Source: Micropterix aruncella (Eukaryota > Arthropoda > Insecta > Lepidoptera > Micropterigidae). Taken from it: a stretch of 64,000 nucleotides of DNA. Of the stretch, positions 9,777 to 21,400 are shown in pieces (position 1 is the first letter of the stretch; every line of letters starts with the position of its first letter). The notes beneath the pieces are model-generated. The model was not told where the DNA came from. It did not search any database and was given only the letters and a program-made list of their open reading frames with translations. The position numbers and the translations under genes are program-made. The stretch is taken from the NCBI GenBank assembly GCA_944548615.1, contig OX155964.1, positions 13,628,087-13,692,086 on the forward strand, read 5' to 3'.

Positions 9777-12700
9777 ATGAAGATGGATATAGTGAGCGAA
9801 ATATTGGAAAACGAAGCACAACGAGCCAAAAAATATAAACCGATCGCCGTCGATAAACACGTCGATCCAGAATACGATATTGGAACTCTGCTGATATCCG
9901 ATTCCAACGATTTGCACACGACACTCCTTCGGTGCGAGTCTTTAACAGCTGATGCTCTGTGAGTTATTTTCGAAATAGGGCCTCTTATTTTCTGTTTTGT
10001 TTTCAGGTCTAACAAAGATGATTATTTGTTGACGTTAACGAGAGACAACACACAATTGCTCCTCAATAAAGTGTGGGAATTGCCGACGGAAAGGGTGGAG
10101 GAAGCGATCGTTGTTAAGTTGCCCGAGCCCAAGTTCCTGCTTCCGAGAGCCAAACCGGTGCCGAAGCCCAAACCGTTCACAAAATGGCAAGAATTTGCCA
10201 AGGCTAAGGGTATTACGAAGAAGAAGAAAGATAAACTGTCTTGGGATGAGGAGTTGCAGAAATGGGTGCCGCTTTATGGGTATGTACTTTCAAATGCGGT
10301 GCATGATATTATTAGGGTGGGTATCTCATCAGGTTTGCGCTTCAACTCTGCTCTGCGCATCTGCAACTGCTTAAATGGAAACGGTTACACACATAATTAT
10401 GGACAAGAAAAACGAGTGCTTCACAGTTTTCATTTGAACATTGAGCGAACAGCTTGGTGAATATAGTCAAGTGACGTTAAAAAATCAACAATGTAGAACA
10501 GGTTCCTAAAATGCAGTAATACATTGTTATTGTGGCTAAGCTGAGCCACGTTTCAGCATGCAACGTTGCACGCTCTAAGAGCGTGAAAATATCCACTACT
10601 GGAACTCGTATACAAATCTATTACTACTGAGCAAGTACTACATGGATGTTTTGATTTTATTGCCTCTTAGATGGTATGAAGGTATCCAGTTTGGTTTTTA
10701 AAATATTTATAGAATTCGTATCACCTTCTGGTAACTCATTCCAATTTCCCACTATCACTCCACACAATCACTGAAAAAATGTTGGGCTAGATGTTGCAGT
10801 TACTGTTGTTCGATTGAGGTTCAGTGAATGACAACGAATTTTATTTGTTGGTGTGTACAAAGTACGGCATTTCCAGTTCGGGGACACTAATACGGGGTGT
10901 TCGGGATGGTGGGACATTTTTTTCAAGGGGTGATTGATGATTCTGTACAACAACCAAAAAAAGTAAAATTTTTATTTTGTTTTTTTTTTCACTTTTGAAG
11001 ATTTTTTTTTTGAAAGAGATTATTCTACATGAAAATCTAAGTCGAAAATCATCTATAATTTATTTTGACTTGGGCGATTGTTACCGAGAAAAAAACATTT
11101 TTAGTCCAACTTTAAAATATTCAGTATTTTTTTCTCAGTAACAAAGGCCCAAATCAAAATCTTGTAGGGCCCATCTTTGTTGCTCTTCCTAAAATAAATA
11201 TACCATATCTGTACTAGTATTCGGGAAGCAGGTTAACAGAGGAAGGGATCGCTGGTGATACAATAAAAACCCTTCTTATCTAATAGGAGCATTAGCTCTT
11301 GCTATGTGCCTCATTTATAATAATTTATTGCCTATTTTATGAGCTCGTAAGAGTGCTGGATAATTCCTAAATATCGGCATAAATCTCACGAATAATATGT
11401 AATTATTTATTTGGATCTGAAAGTCGTACCCAGATACCCAGGGCGCCAATTCGTGGTGAACGGTGGTCGAGATGCACATATCAAAAATGCAAGGCAAAGG
11501 TCTCCGCCTGATGAGTGGCCTTGAGATAAGGGATGAGGAATCGACGTTTACGGGGCGCCGTCAGCTCTAGTCCGAAAATCCTCAGCTCTAGTCCGAAAAT
11601 CCTCCTGTGTAGTAACGTCGTCCTCTAGGATTGAGAACCACTTAAAAATAACCGATAAAATGCATTTTAAGAGCCTAAGAAATAATCAACATAATATTTG
11701 ATAGTAATCCAAGTGTAATAAAAATAATATTAAAATAGTCCATAAATAAAAAAATAAAAAAATCAATCAGAAAATTATATGAATAAAAAGTCCATAAAAT
11801 CATTTAGAAAATATTTCAAGTATCCAAGGAATTGGAAGTTTGCTTGACATGAAAAAATGTTCAACAGTAGTATTATTACATATATTTTTTAAAACTATAA
11901 TAATAATAATTGAGTTCGTGTTAATTTCTTCGATTTGAGAGATCATAAAAAATATATATAAAAGCACCTACATAAATAAAATAAATATTTAAAATAATAA
12001 ACCTACGGTTGTGAATCGATCAAGAACAACAGATTCCAAGCCCTCCTAAAATTCAATCCTCCTTGCAGCCAATATACATATATACAGGTTCCATTATATT
12101 TTATATTATATTTTCCAAACAGGTTCAAACGAGCTGCCGCTGAGAAGGAGAAGACTTGGGTGATGGAAGTGCCGCAAAATGGAGATCCCATGTTGGATAC
12201 ATACGCGAAAAAGTCTGAAGAAAAATCAGAAAGGGTTGCCAAAAACGAATTGCAGAGATTAAAAAACATCGCGAGGGCTAAGCGAGTGAGAATCCCGAGA
12301 ATCGGACTCCCTGTCACTTCAGATAAGGCTTCGTCAAAGCAGGTAATATTTACTATCAAATTATTAAAGATTTTCATAATGATAATTATCATTGATAATC
12401 CTTATAACAATCACAATTATAAAAACGAAAAATCATCAGAAATGTTTAGGAAGTAGTCAGAAAAGCTTACATTTTTCTTTAGATACTTTAATCAAGGTTC
12501 AAAGAGAGAAAATAAGAGAGTTTAGTTGGGTTTCAAGTATGAAAACAAAGTCTGATTTTGTCAAACTTCAGTTGATATTGCAAAATTTTATATTTTAAAT
12601 AAATTGAATCATTTTATTTTCTTCTAAAATAAATAAGGCTGTATCACTGCTTTTATTGATAATTTCAAATTGGTTTTTGGACATTTTAAGTTTAACATTG

Positions 12701-15091
12701 CACATGTCATGAAATTATTATTTTAAATTTTTGTTAAACCAGTTGATAGGAATTCCTACACTTGGTAGAGTCAACATTACCAAAAAATACTACTAGAGTA
12801 TGTGCTCATGGGCTGCGACTTTGTTCTGGGCATTGATTTTAGGGTAAGGGTTTCAGTGCGGTTTTGTAAAATGCAAGAAAGATCTACCTGGTATAATTTA
12901 GTAACTCTTTTTAAACCTTTGTTTCCCAGACATTTCATTTCAATTTTTTGGACAATTTTTAGTGCAATAATATGAGAAATATTAGAGCAAACGAACAGAA
13001 CAGTGAGAAAACGAGCAGAGCGGCTTTGACTAATTTATCACTTTATATTATATTTCCAGCTTGCTGCCGCCGTTACGGTTGCCCGAGCTTCCACAGCATC
13101 AGTGGGTAAATTCCAAGCAAAACTACCCAAAGAAAAAGACGCCAGAGGCATATCTGCAATTGTACCGGGAGTTGATAAGAAAAGAAAACCGGCGCCGCGT
13201 GACTCTGCAGGCGAAAAACAAAACAATCTCAGTATGATCGACAGCATATTGAACAAACGACCAATCGTGGATGTAACAAAAGGAGTGTCCAAGCAGCTTC
13301 GCAGTGAGGAAATGGAGTAAGTCGGGTCTTGTGTATTATTTATTACATCTACAATTTTTGTTGTAATATATCGTCGCTTTACAATTATAACTTGATAGCT
13401 CGAAAATAGGTATTTTTAAGATAAGTATGCCAGAAGATGTAAAAATATCGACTCTATATTCCCTTAAAACCAGATAACTGAAATTCCCCCGCCTAAGAGT
13501 TATTGGTGGTTGATAAGTTGAAAATCACCTCCAGCTATAATACTAAAAATCGATATGTAGATTTATCTAACTGAAAGTTCGCAGCAATGTCTGCTATCGT
13601 AGTGCAAAAACTCGATATCTCCACTTATCTAGTTTTAGGTTAGTATTTAGGTCCATTTATTAGTTTCCACAAATCTAAAATGGTGGACAAGTCGAAACTT
13701 TAAATGAAACATTCAAACGCGTTTATCTCAGAACTACTAAATTCGAGCTATCGAGTTATAATTGTAAGGCGACGGTGTGTAAGGTTAATTCACTTGAATA
13801 AAAGAGGTTTGGTTCAAAAAATCTTCCATAAACATGTTTAAACCCCCGATAGAATTGTATTACATCAGACTGTGCCACCCCAGCCAGGAATACAGTGGTA
13901 TCACAGACAGTCCAGGGAGCACAATATCTATAACATTCTTAGAACACCTGCACCTTGAAAGGTAGGGATGCCGAGACTCACTGACAGGTATTTAACTTTT
14001 GCCTACATCGCCTCTGTGCCATGGCCAGGCCGGGCCTATAATCAATCATCGTCTATATAAAATTACAAGACAGTTGTTCTTAAACGCTTTTTATTTTTTT
14101 GTGTCAAAAATGCGTATTTTTGGACAATCCAAAAAATTATGAAGTTTTTAAAAAATATATATTTATTAGTTAACCCTTAGAAAGGTAGTCATGGGAATAA
14201 AACCCACGACAGCATGTTTTCAACCCTCGAAAATTTCTTTTCGAGGGTTGTATAATGGTGGCACTAATGTATAATGGTGGCTTATTCAATGAAGATTATT
14301 TTTTATTGCATATAATTAGGTACATAATTGCATAAATACAGAGATCGGCCGCCCGCGAATTGTCGCAACGGAAAAACCACCGATCGGTGGCATAAGCATT
14401 CCAGCGGTTTATAAAACAGGAGAGTAGAAGGTGCTTTTAAGGTGCTGATACAAGCACAGGGGTAAAACCGTATATTGGGAAATTTCACATCATGGGCAGT
14501 CACCAAAAACTCCCTCGGAAGTGGACACCTGTCCGCGGGCGTTCATAACTAACGGGAAACTGATCATGCCAGGTCGTTCTCCATTATTCTACCTAGTGAC
14601 GACCCCAGTATCATAATGTTTGTGGGCCTAACAAGCCCTCGACGGTCTTGACTGAGTTCACCTTATGCACTAACGCTATCAGCCGCGGCTATAACCACAC
14701 TTCTGGTTAAAATTAGTAAATTAATTTTTATCTCGGTATAAATGTTACTTTTCAAAATACTAATTTAACAATGTAGATTTTCAATATAGGAAAGTAAACG
14801 ATTTTCATCCCTAGGCCGATCCAAGTCGTATATCATTTTTGTTACATTTCAGTAAGGGAAAATAGTTATACTTGACAAAAGCCAAAACAGTAATCTTTTT
14901 ATTATTATATAATGGATTAACTCTGTTTTTAAATTTCTAGTCGTAATGAACAGAAGCAATCTCTGTCGAAGAAAGGCGGCAGAAGACAAGGTGGAAAAAT
15001 CAGTAAACCAGGCGTCGGAAAGAAACCAAAAGGCGGCAAAGGTGAAAGGAATCCCGGAAAAAGGACTCAAAAAGGACGAAAAAGGCGCTGA
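9777..15091 (+). CDS. RRS1: ribosome biogenesis regulatory protein RRS1
   Basis: Five exons join in consistent phase: 9777-9958, 10007-10279, 12123-12342, 13060-13316 and 14941-15091, giving 360 residues (human RRS1 is about 365). All introns are GT-AG. The N-terminus MKMDIVSEILENEAQRAKKY followed by VDPEYDIGTLL is the RRS1 family start; a second ATG at 9783 gives the more usual MDIVSE start and cannot be excluded. Exon 2 holds FTKWQEFAKAKGI and WDEELQKWVPLYG, the conserved core, which runs across the junction into FKRAA. The C-terminal exon is Lys/Arg/Gly-rich (GGRRQGG, KKPKGGK, KRTQKGRKRR), fitting nucleolar localisation. In characterised eukaryotes RRS1 works with RPF2 to bring 5S RNP into pre-60S particles. 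Only 205 bp separate the start from a LINE insertion, so the promoter is either compact or disturbed. Introns 2 and 4 contain mobile-element remnants. Confidence 0.95.
10280..12122. other. RRS1 intron 2, with a transposon-like end
   Basis: No coding signal. At 10888-10920 the sequence ACGGGGTGTTCGGGATGG followed by TGGGACATTT resembles the termini of insect cut-and-paste elements. A quasi-inverted AT-rich pair around 11060-11150 (GACTTGGGCGATTGTTACCGAG against CTCAGTAACAAAGGCCCAAATC) suggests a small degenerate foldback element. The remainder is AT-rich with a 20-bp tandem duplication near 11560-11600 (CAGCTCTAGTCCGAAAATCC). Confidence 0.5.
13372..13774. mobile_element. MITE with about 33-bp terminal inverted repeats in RRS1 intron 4
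   Basis: CGTCGCTTTACAATTATAAC at the left is matched by the reverse complement of the right end, extending through TTGATAGCTCGAA with about three mismatches over 33 bp. The interior is non-coding. The element lies wholly inside RRS1 intron 4. I could not define a clear target duplication. Confidence 0.65.
14170..14400 (+). repeat. TTAA-type interspersed repeat, copy 1, with a perfect hairpin
   Basis: Beginning TTAACCCTTAGAAAGGTAG, this copy is related to the minus-strand copy near 28980-29230 and to a third at 60081-60270. Shared blocks are CCCTCGAAAATTT, ACTAATGTATAAT, GGCTTATTCAATG and CATAAATAC.GAGATCGGCC. In this copy alone 14221-14250 is a perfect 13-bp-arm hairpin (CAACCCTCGAAAA, loop TTTC). 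The TTAA start suggests a piggyBac-type MITE; the right end was not located. Confidence 0.55.
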
Positions 15092-15406
15092 ATAATTATT
15101 ATTGTAATTTCCAGCACATTAAAATGACTATTTAAAAAATATATACATGCCTTTTTATTCTTACATAATTGATGGGTGTAATATATTTTAGGTAAGGAGC
15201 AGCTAAAAATAACCAGATTCCACGAAGTTAAAAATATTTTAATTTCAGTACGATTGGTTACAATTGGTAGACAATTTCTAACAGTATCTAAAAATATAAT
15301 TCGCAACAAAAATATCAACATTAAAGCTTTTCCGCTAATAAAATATCTTCGGATTTCTAATACAATATTATATCAAAAATAAAATCTACTTAAATCAGTT
15401 CAGTCC
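15092..15406. other. convergent 3' region between RRS1 and CAD
   Basis: The two stop codons face each other across 315 bp. Candidate polyadenylation signals exist for both strands: AATAAA on plus near 15337 and its minus-strand counterpart near 15153. The transcripts may therefore overlap at their 3' ends. No gene is visible. Confidence 0.5.
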
Positions 15407-18400
15407 CTAAATTTCAGCTAAGTAGTTGTGTTTATCATCCGTGCAACTTTTACAAACTATATACGTGCCGGAGTAGACGGCGTGCTTTCCTTTATCGTGG
15501 CAAATGATGTGAACCAGCTTAAAATTATCGTCGGTGAAAAGTTCGCGATAGTAAAGCTTGCTGCATACGTTTACGTTTTTTGAGACATTCGACTTGCAGG
15601 AGAAGCATTCGTTTTTGCGTGCGTTTACGTTTTGAACTGCACTCAGCATTGATGGGATGATCGAGCGGGAGAATTCGATCCTGTGATCGAGGTTCCACGT
15701 TTGGAAGAGTATCCGCTCCTCCCTGCTCCTGTACGGATTGATTAGGTGCTTTGTTGGATACTCGCACGAGTTGTTGTTCCATAAGCCGCCGCATTGGAAC
15801 ACACCGACCGTCGAGCACATACTCTTCCCCGATGACCTGTCAATGAAGAAATGAGTAAATGAAATACATCATGAATATTATTTAGCCCAGTGTCTCATTG
15901 TCTGATCTCGTCACCTGTCAAAGTAGTGCTCGTTGTATTTATTTACATCGAGAAGTTTACGCATCTCCTCGATTATGCCATCGATGGTGCGCTTAATGAT
16001 GATGTTGTTTGAATTAACATATATGTCAGATGATTGAAGCATTTTTTTCATTTTGAAGAAATAACCACGTATTCGATCTTTTGCCTTTTTCCTCATGTAT
16101 AATTCCTTCGTTGCTTCTTTTGTGGTAATGCCTGAAATAAAAAAACCTGGTTGATGCGCGTTATCCTGTAATTTCTCACATTTTGTCATGTTGCAGCGTC
16201 ATACAATACTTCGCTGTTCTAGCTATTGGTTATAATAAGCATGATAATTTATTTGCATTCGATTCTTACTCTTGCTCGTTTCTTTTCGATTTGGTTGATT
16301 TTTGATCTGCTATAATAAATATGACTTTAAAATTTAATTTTCAAATCTTTATTTTCTACCCATCATTTTAAGATTATTAAACTCGTAAACCACTTAAGAT
16401 ATTAAGAAATGACTAACAACAAGCTAAGACACTTGTTTTTACACGACTACAACAAAAAAAAGGAGTGTAATGTGTTCAGGGTGCATCTAGGTAAGTTTTC
16501 CGTTTCTTTATTCCACTATAACTCCTGAACGCTTGAACCGATGTAAAAGTATGTAGTATTGTTAAAATCCCGGTACCTTAACTGTCCAAATATCAAGTAA
16601 GTAGTTGTCTAAATGTCCAAATGTCAATATATTAAAATAAATATATCGTGTTTAGTGTCAAATGAAAGGTCTGATTGAGTACATTCTGGAAATATACATT
16701 ATCTATTTGCATAAATACATAAACCACAAATAATTCATAAAAAACCCGTAATAAAAATAATTATTAATACAATAGTTCACTTTATGTAGGTAAAGGAAGT
16801 CGTGATTTTTATTCTTTTTAATAATCTGTTCTTTTTAATAACTTGTTCATTCCAACATTGGTAATAACGGAGTTATAACATAAATTTTCAGGTTGAAAAT
16901 CTGCTGAAGACGTTGAAAATCGACAAGCAAGAGTTGTAGGCGATGTTCTCAGAATTTTAAGTGACATTCATTTATTTTTCTACGATATTAACAAATTTAT
17001 GATTTTTAATTTTTTTTAATAGTTGTCATTTTGAAACAAAATGGCGGATATCTCCACAGCTTATCACATCTTGGCAGTAAAATAAACTATTTTTGTACGT
17101 AATTTGGTAGTAATTGGTAGTGTAGTTTTTTAGATACAGTGGGTACAGACACACACATGCAGACAGACATTTTCCAGAACTCACTTTTATAGATTCCCAG
17201 GAACTCAAGACGTAGAGATCTGGTGAAAACTTATTCTAAATCTTACTCCAAAATAAGACTTTCCTTATAAACGTACTTCATATAACACAAATTGTCTTAC
17301 ATTGTGTTACACAATGTATTTATTGAAAAAGTAAAGATGTAAATAAAATACAAACGGAGCTGCCATGGAATTCACCGACCGGGGTCGGACCCATCAAAAT
17401 ACTATTTTTACACTATGTATGTATAACATATAATAAAAACTACCAACCCACAGTTGGAAATATTGTTGTGGTAGGTCTCTGTTCTAAAGTTTACCTTCGA
17501 ACCATTGTGGGTCATGTTGTCTCTCGCTTGCGGCCGACATATCTTGCTGGACTCTATTTATAATCTGCAAAAACTCATTTGCTTTATCTTTCAAGTTGGT
17601 ATTAAGAAATTCCTGAGCTTTGGAACCGGCCTCAAGAAATTGAGCTATCGTGGAGCGGACGAGGTCATACTGAAAGTCCATCTCTGCAATGCAAAAACAC
17701 TAGCTGTCACATTATTCTTGTTATAGAGAGGTTTGCAACGATTATTGATTTATCGATTACGATTTCGATTATCTCAACTAAAAAAAATGCCGATTTCGAT
17801 TGTCAGTTTTGATACCGATATATATATATCTCTTAACTGGGGGATCGCGACACATGCCGATTAATAAAGATTCTCATTCTTCCAATAACACAGACAAGCC
17901 TTCCGTTTATTCTTTCAATTAAACAGACAAGCCAAGCGTTTATTAATTTACTGGTGGGGTTGCCATAATTATAAGACCTTATGTAAAGATACAGATACTA
18001 AAGAAGCGCATTTTACACATTTCCTCCCTTCCGACTTCAAATTAACAATTTTTTCAAGAGTAAAATTACAACAACTTAAACAAAACATGTTACAAATGAC
18101 AACTTATACATTTAGTCTCGTTGGTCTTTTAACCACCCTGCGCCACTTCGAATGCATTGTCACTGTCCCATCTCTAAATGGAAATGATGGCACCATAACA
18201 GAGTGCATTGCGGGTCAGACTTTAAGATGGAGTGCCAGGAGGCAAATATAGCTAATGATGTTCTGAATCATAGTTCAGAGCGTTTAAAGATGACCGGTGT
18301 TCCTCCTTATCATCTGTAGGGGAATGTCCTGTGCGGGGTATTGTGCTGCACAACTATTTGGGATGGTTGCCATGTTTGATTTTTTTGGACGACGACATTG

Positions 18401-21400
18401 TCTACAGTCTTAAATTCTTCAGACGACAATCTGGAAGTTAAGTCATATACGTGCTTCAGTAATTGTTCGCGATCTAATTTCTGTTGATTTACCGCTATTA
18501 GTTGCAGTTTTAGCATTGTTTGTGTGATGGGCAAAGTTGACCTTAGCTGTCTACTTATTAGAATTTGTGCTGGACTTACTGCTAATCCTGAGACTGGTGT
18601 GTTGTGGATTCATTTAACCTGCATAAATGACTGTTTCACAGAAGATGTTGTATTATTTATATAAATCACTCTGGATAACACTCTTTATATAAATAAAGCC
18701 CAGTTGTTAAAAATAGTACCTCAGATGCTACTGAACTTAACTAAAAAGTGATTTTCTTGAGATTCCAGGTGGCTATTATTGTGCCAATATTGTCATAGGT
18801 CAGGACTTTGCAAAAAAAAATGGCTCTAATTCGTCTTTAGCAATGTTTCCTGCAATATTCAACGAAGGCTCTAGGATCCGCTGTCACTCGAATCATTTTT
18901 ATTGGGAAAACACCGATAATCGTCGACTAGTCATATTATAATCGGTTGCATCTCTAGTTTTGAGAATCAATGTGTAATGTCCCATGTGTATTTGGTCAAC
19001 TTTTGAGGAATGCGAAACACTATTTATCGTTTTAATTTAACCCATTGTGACTGATTCACTAACTAACTACCGAAATCCCCTATGTGTTATAAATAATGTC
19101 AATTCCCACATAGTGACCGCTCTTACTGACAGCACAGTGACACACAACCAGGCACGTATTCAGGTAGAGGGATAGGAGGGGGATGGGATTCACCCCCCTC
19201 TTCCCTGAAATCCAGCAAATTTTAATTTCATTTTAGGGGAGAAGTCTAGTTTCATGGGTGTCTTTAGGTTTTTTTCAATGAATGTCCCCCCGAATCTAAA
19301 GTCTAAATGTGTGCCGGCATACAGCATTAAAATCCGCTGTGTCTCGTACATAAAAAAGGTGTTTATTTGAAGAGCATTTCCAGTGCTAAAACACAAAGCT
19401 GTTATTGCATCTCCAAGATATAATTAAAATATCAGAAACTGAATTTCTAAAAGGGGCAATAATACCAAAACTTCAAAAAATAATATAACGGTTTTTGCCG
19501 GCGCAATGATGACAAGTTGCAGCATTGCAAAAGTGATTGCAAGGTAGACTGGAAAAAATTAAGAAAAAGAAGTTGTTCATTAAAGCAGCAAAAGAAGCAT
19601 TTTTGCGGATAAGCGAGGTAGTGTGGACCTACTGTATGTCGAAAGGGTTTACTTTTTTGTAATATTCAGGAAATTTATTTCTAAAGTATACCTGTTTTTA
19701 ACACTAGTGATGGGTCATTAAATTTAATCAAGCTCAAAAATGGCCAAAATTTACCGCTACCAAAAAGTTGCATCAAATACACAGACTTAAATCAAATATA
19801 ATCACACAATATTATAATAGTGTGAGAATGGAATTATTCAATTCAGTAAATTTTGTGACATTAGCCAATCATATTGTGGGAGTGGGTCATCAGTTCATAT
19901 TATGAGTTTGGAATTTATGCAGTTTTGCTAACTCTGAGATATAAAAAAAAGAAACTAACAACGTACCGCCAAATAGGTGTTTATGATCGTTTAAAAAAAA
20001 CTAAGTCTACGCCATATAGATGATTATGAATTGTTTAAAAAAAAAAAAAAAAACTGCCGGAATATAGGTGTTTGATGCTTCTTTGAATGCATATATCTTG
20101 CTTATTTATAAAGACAGAGCGAAGACTTTTATGGATTTAGAATCAGTGTGATGAATACCAAAAAGGCCGATTGGCCTTTTGCAGTGGTTGACAGATCTGC
20201 ATGTAGCTGTTTCGGCTGGCCTCCATATCTTATATATAAAAATGAATCGCCGTGCGTTAGTCTCGCAGGATCTCGGAAATGACACGACCGATTTGAATTA
20301 TATTTCTTTTATTTTGTTTGGCTCGATTCAGGGGTGGTTTACAAAAAAAAAATATTTAGAAAAAACCCAAAGGAACAGCTAAAAAATCGAAAAAATCGAA
20401 ATTAGTACTTCTAGGGATGGCCACTTCGTATTTCTGTCAATAGATGGCGCTCTCTATATTTTCTAACAATATATTCTATTGTTTGACAGCTACGCAATTC
20501 ATAATTCATTCCGCGCTACTGTGTGAAATTGTTATTACATTTAACGTCGTTTTTTCTTTTAAAAAAGGTAGTGGGATTGGAGAATAGATTTGTTTCAAGC
20601 GAATTTAATTGCATTTTGCAAAAAATCGCTTTGATCAGCCATTATATAAAGGTAAATAGACTTTGCAGGCTTATACATAACTACAAATTTGGCCTTAGTC
20701 TGAGGATTTCAATATTGTTAAGTTCTCAAGGAATGTTCGACAGATTTGAGTGACTGAAAACAATTCCGTGTCTTTTTACAGTGTTCATTATAATGCCGAG
20801 GAGAATAGGTAACATAGGTCGTCGAAGTCAGTCAAATGCGCGGCGATCTTACTTCACGTGCAAGGCGCACTGATGACCAGCGAGCGACGGATAATGAAAA
20901 TAGTCGTATTGGCATTGTCCGAATTATGTTTGAGAGCGACTGAAAATGAACGACAAGCGAATACATTTAGAATGCAACAATTTCGTGCACAACATACACA
21001 ACGCCAGCAATCACGACAACATAAACATGACCGATTGCGCCGTCGCAGTGTTCCTGTCAACCTGGAACAAACGGCATTCCATTACTTTCACCTTCCCTTC
21101 TCCGACAGACTTACTACTTCGTACATCATCCCTCAAACAGTATTGATGAAAAAACCAGTAGGGCAGTCCCCACCCTAAACAATGTAGTATTTTCTGACCT
21201 TATATTGTACCGGTCCCCTGGCTTGGACATCATATTTTCAGACGGCTCTAAGGCAGAGGTTAGAAATTGTGTGGGCGTGGGAATTTTCTACCACAACTGT
21301 AGAGTTGTCATGTTGTGGATTTATATTACCTACTAAGTTTACCTTATGCACACATTTTATATTATTTGATTTTGTTTGTATTTCTTTTGATAAATTATTG

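Noticed and set aside
16409..16490. Plus-strand mini-exon: an ATG frame ending in a perfect donor (CTAG|GTAAGT), with an acceptor-like TTTTCAG near 16890
   Set aside because: The phases do not fit (the joined frame stops at once), it lies inside CAD intron 3, and no family is recognised.
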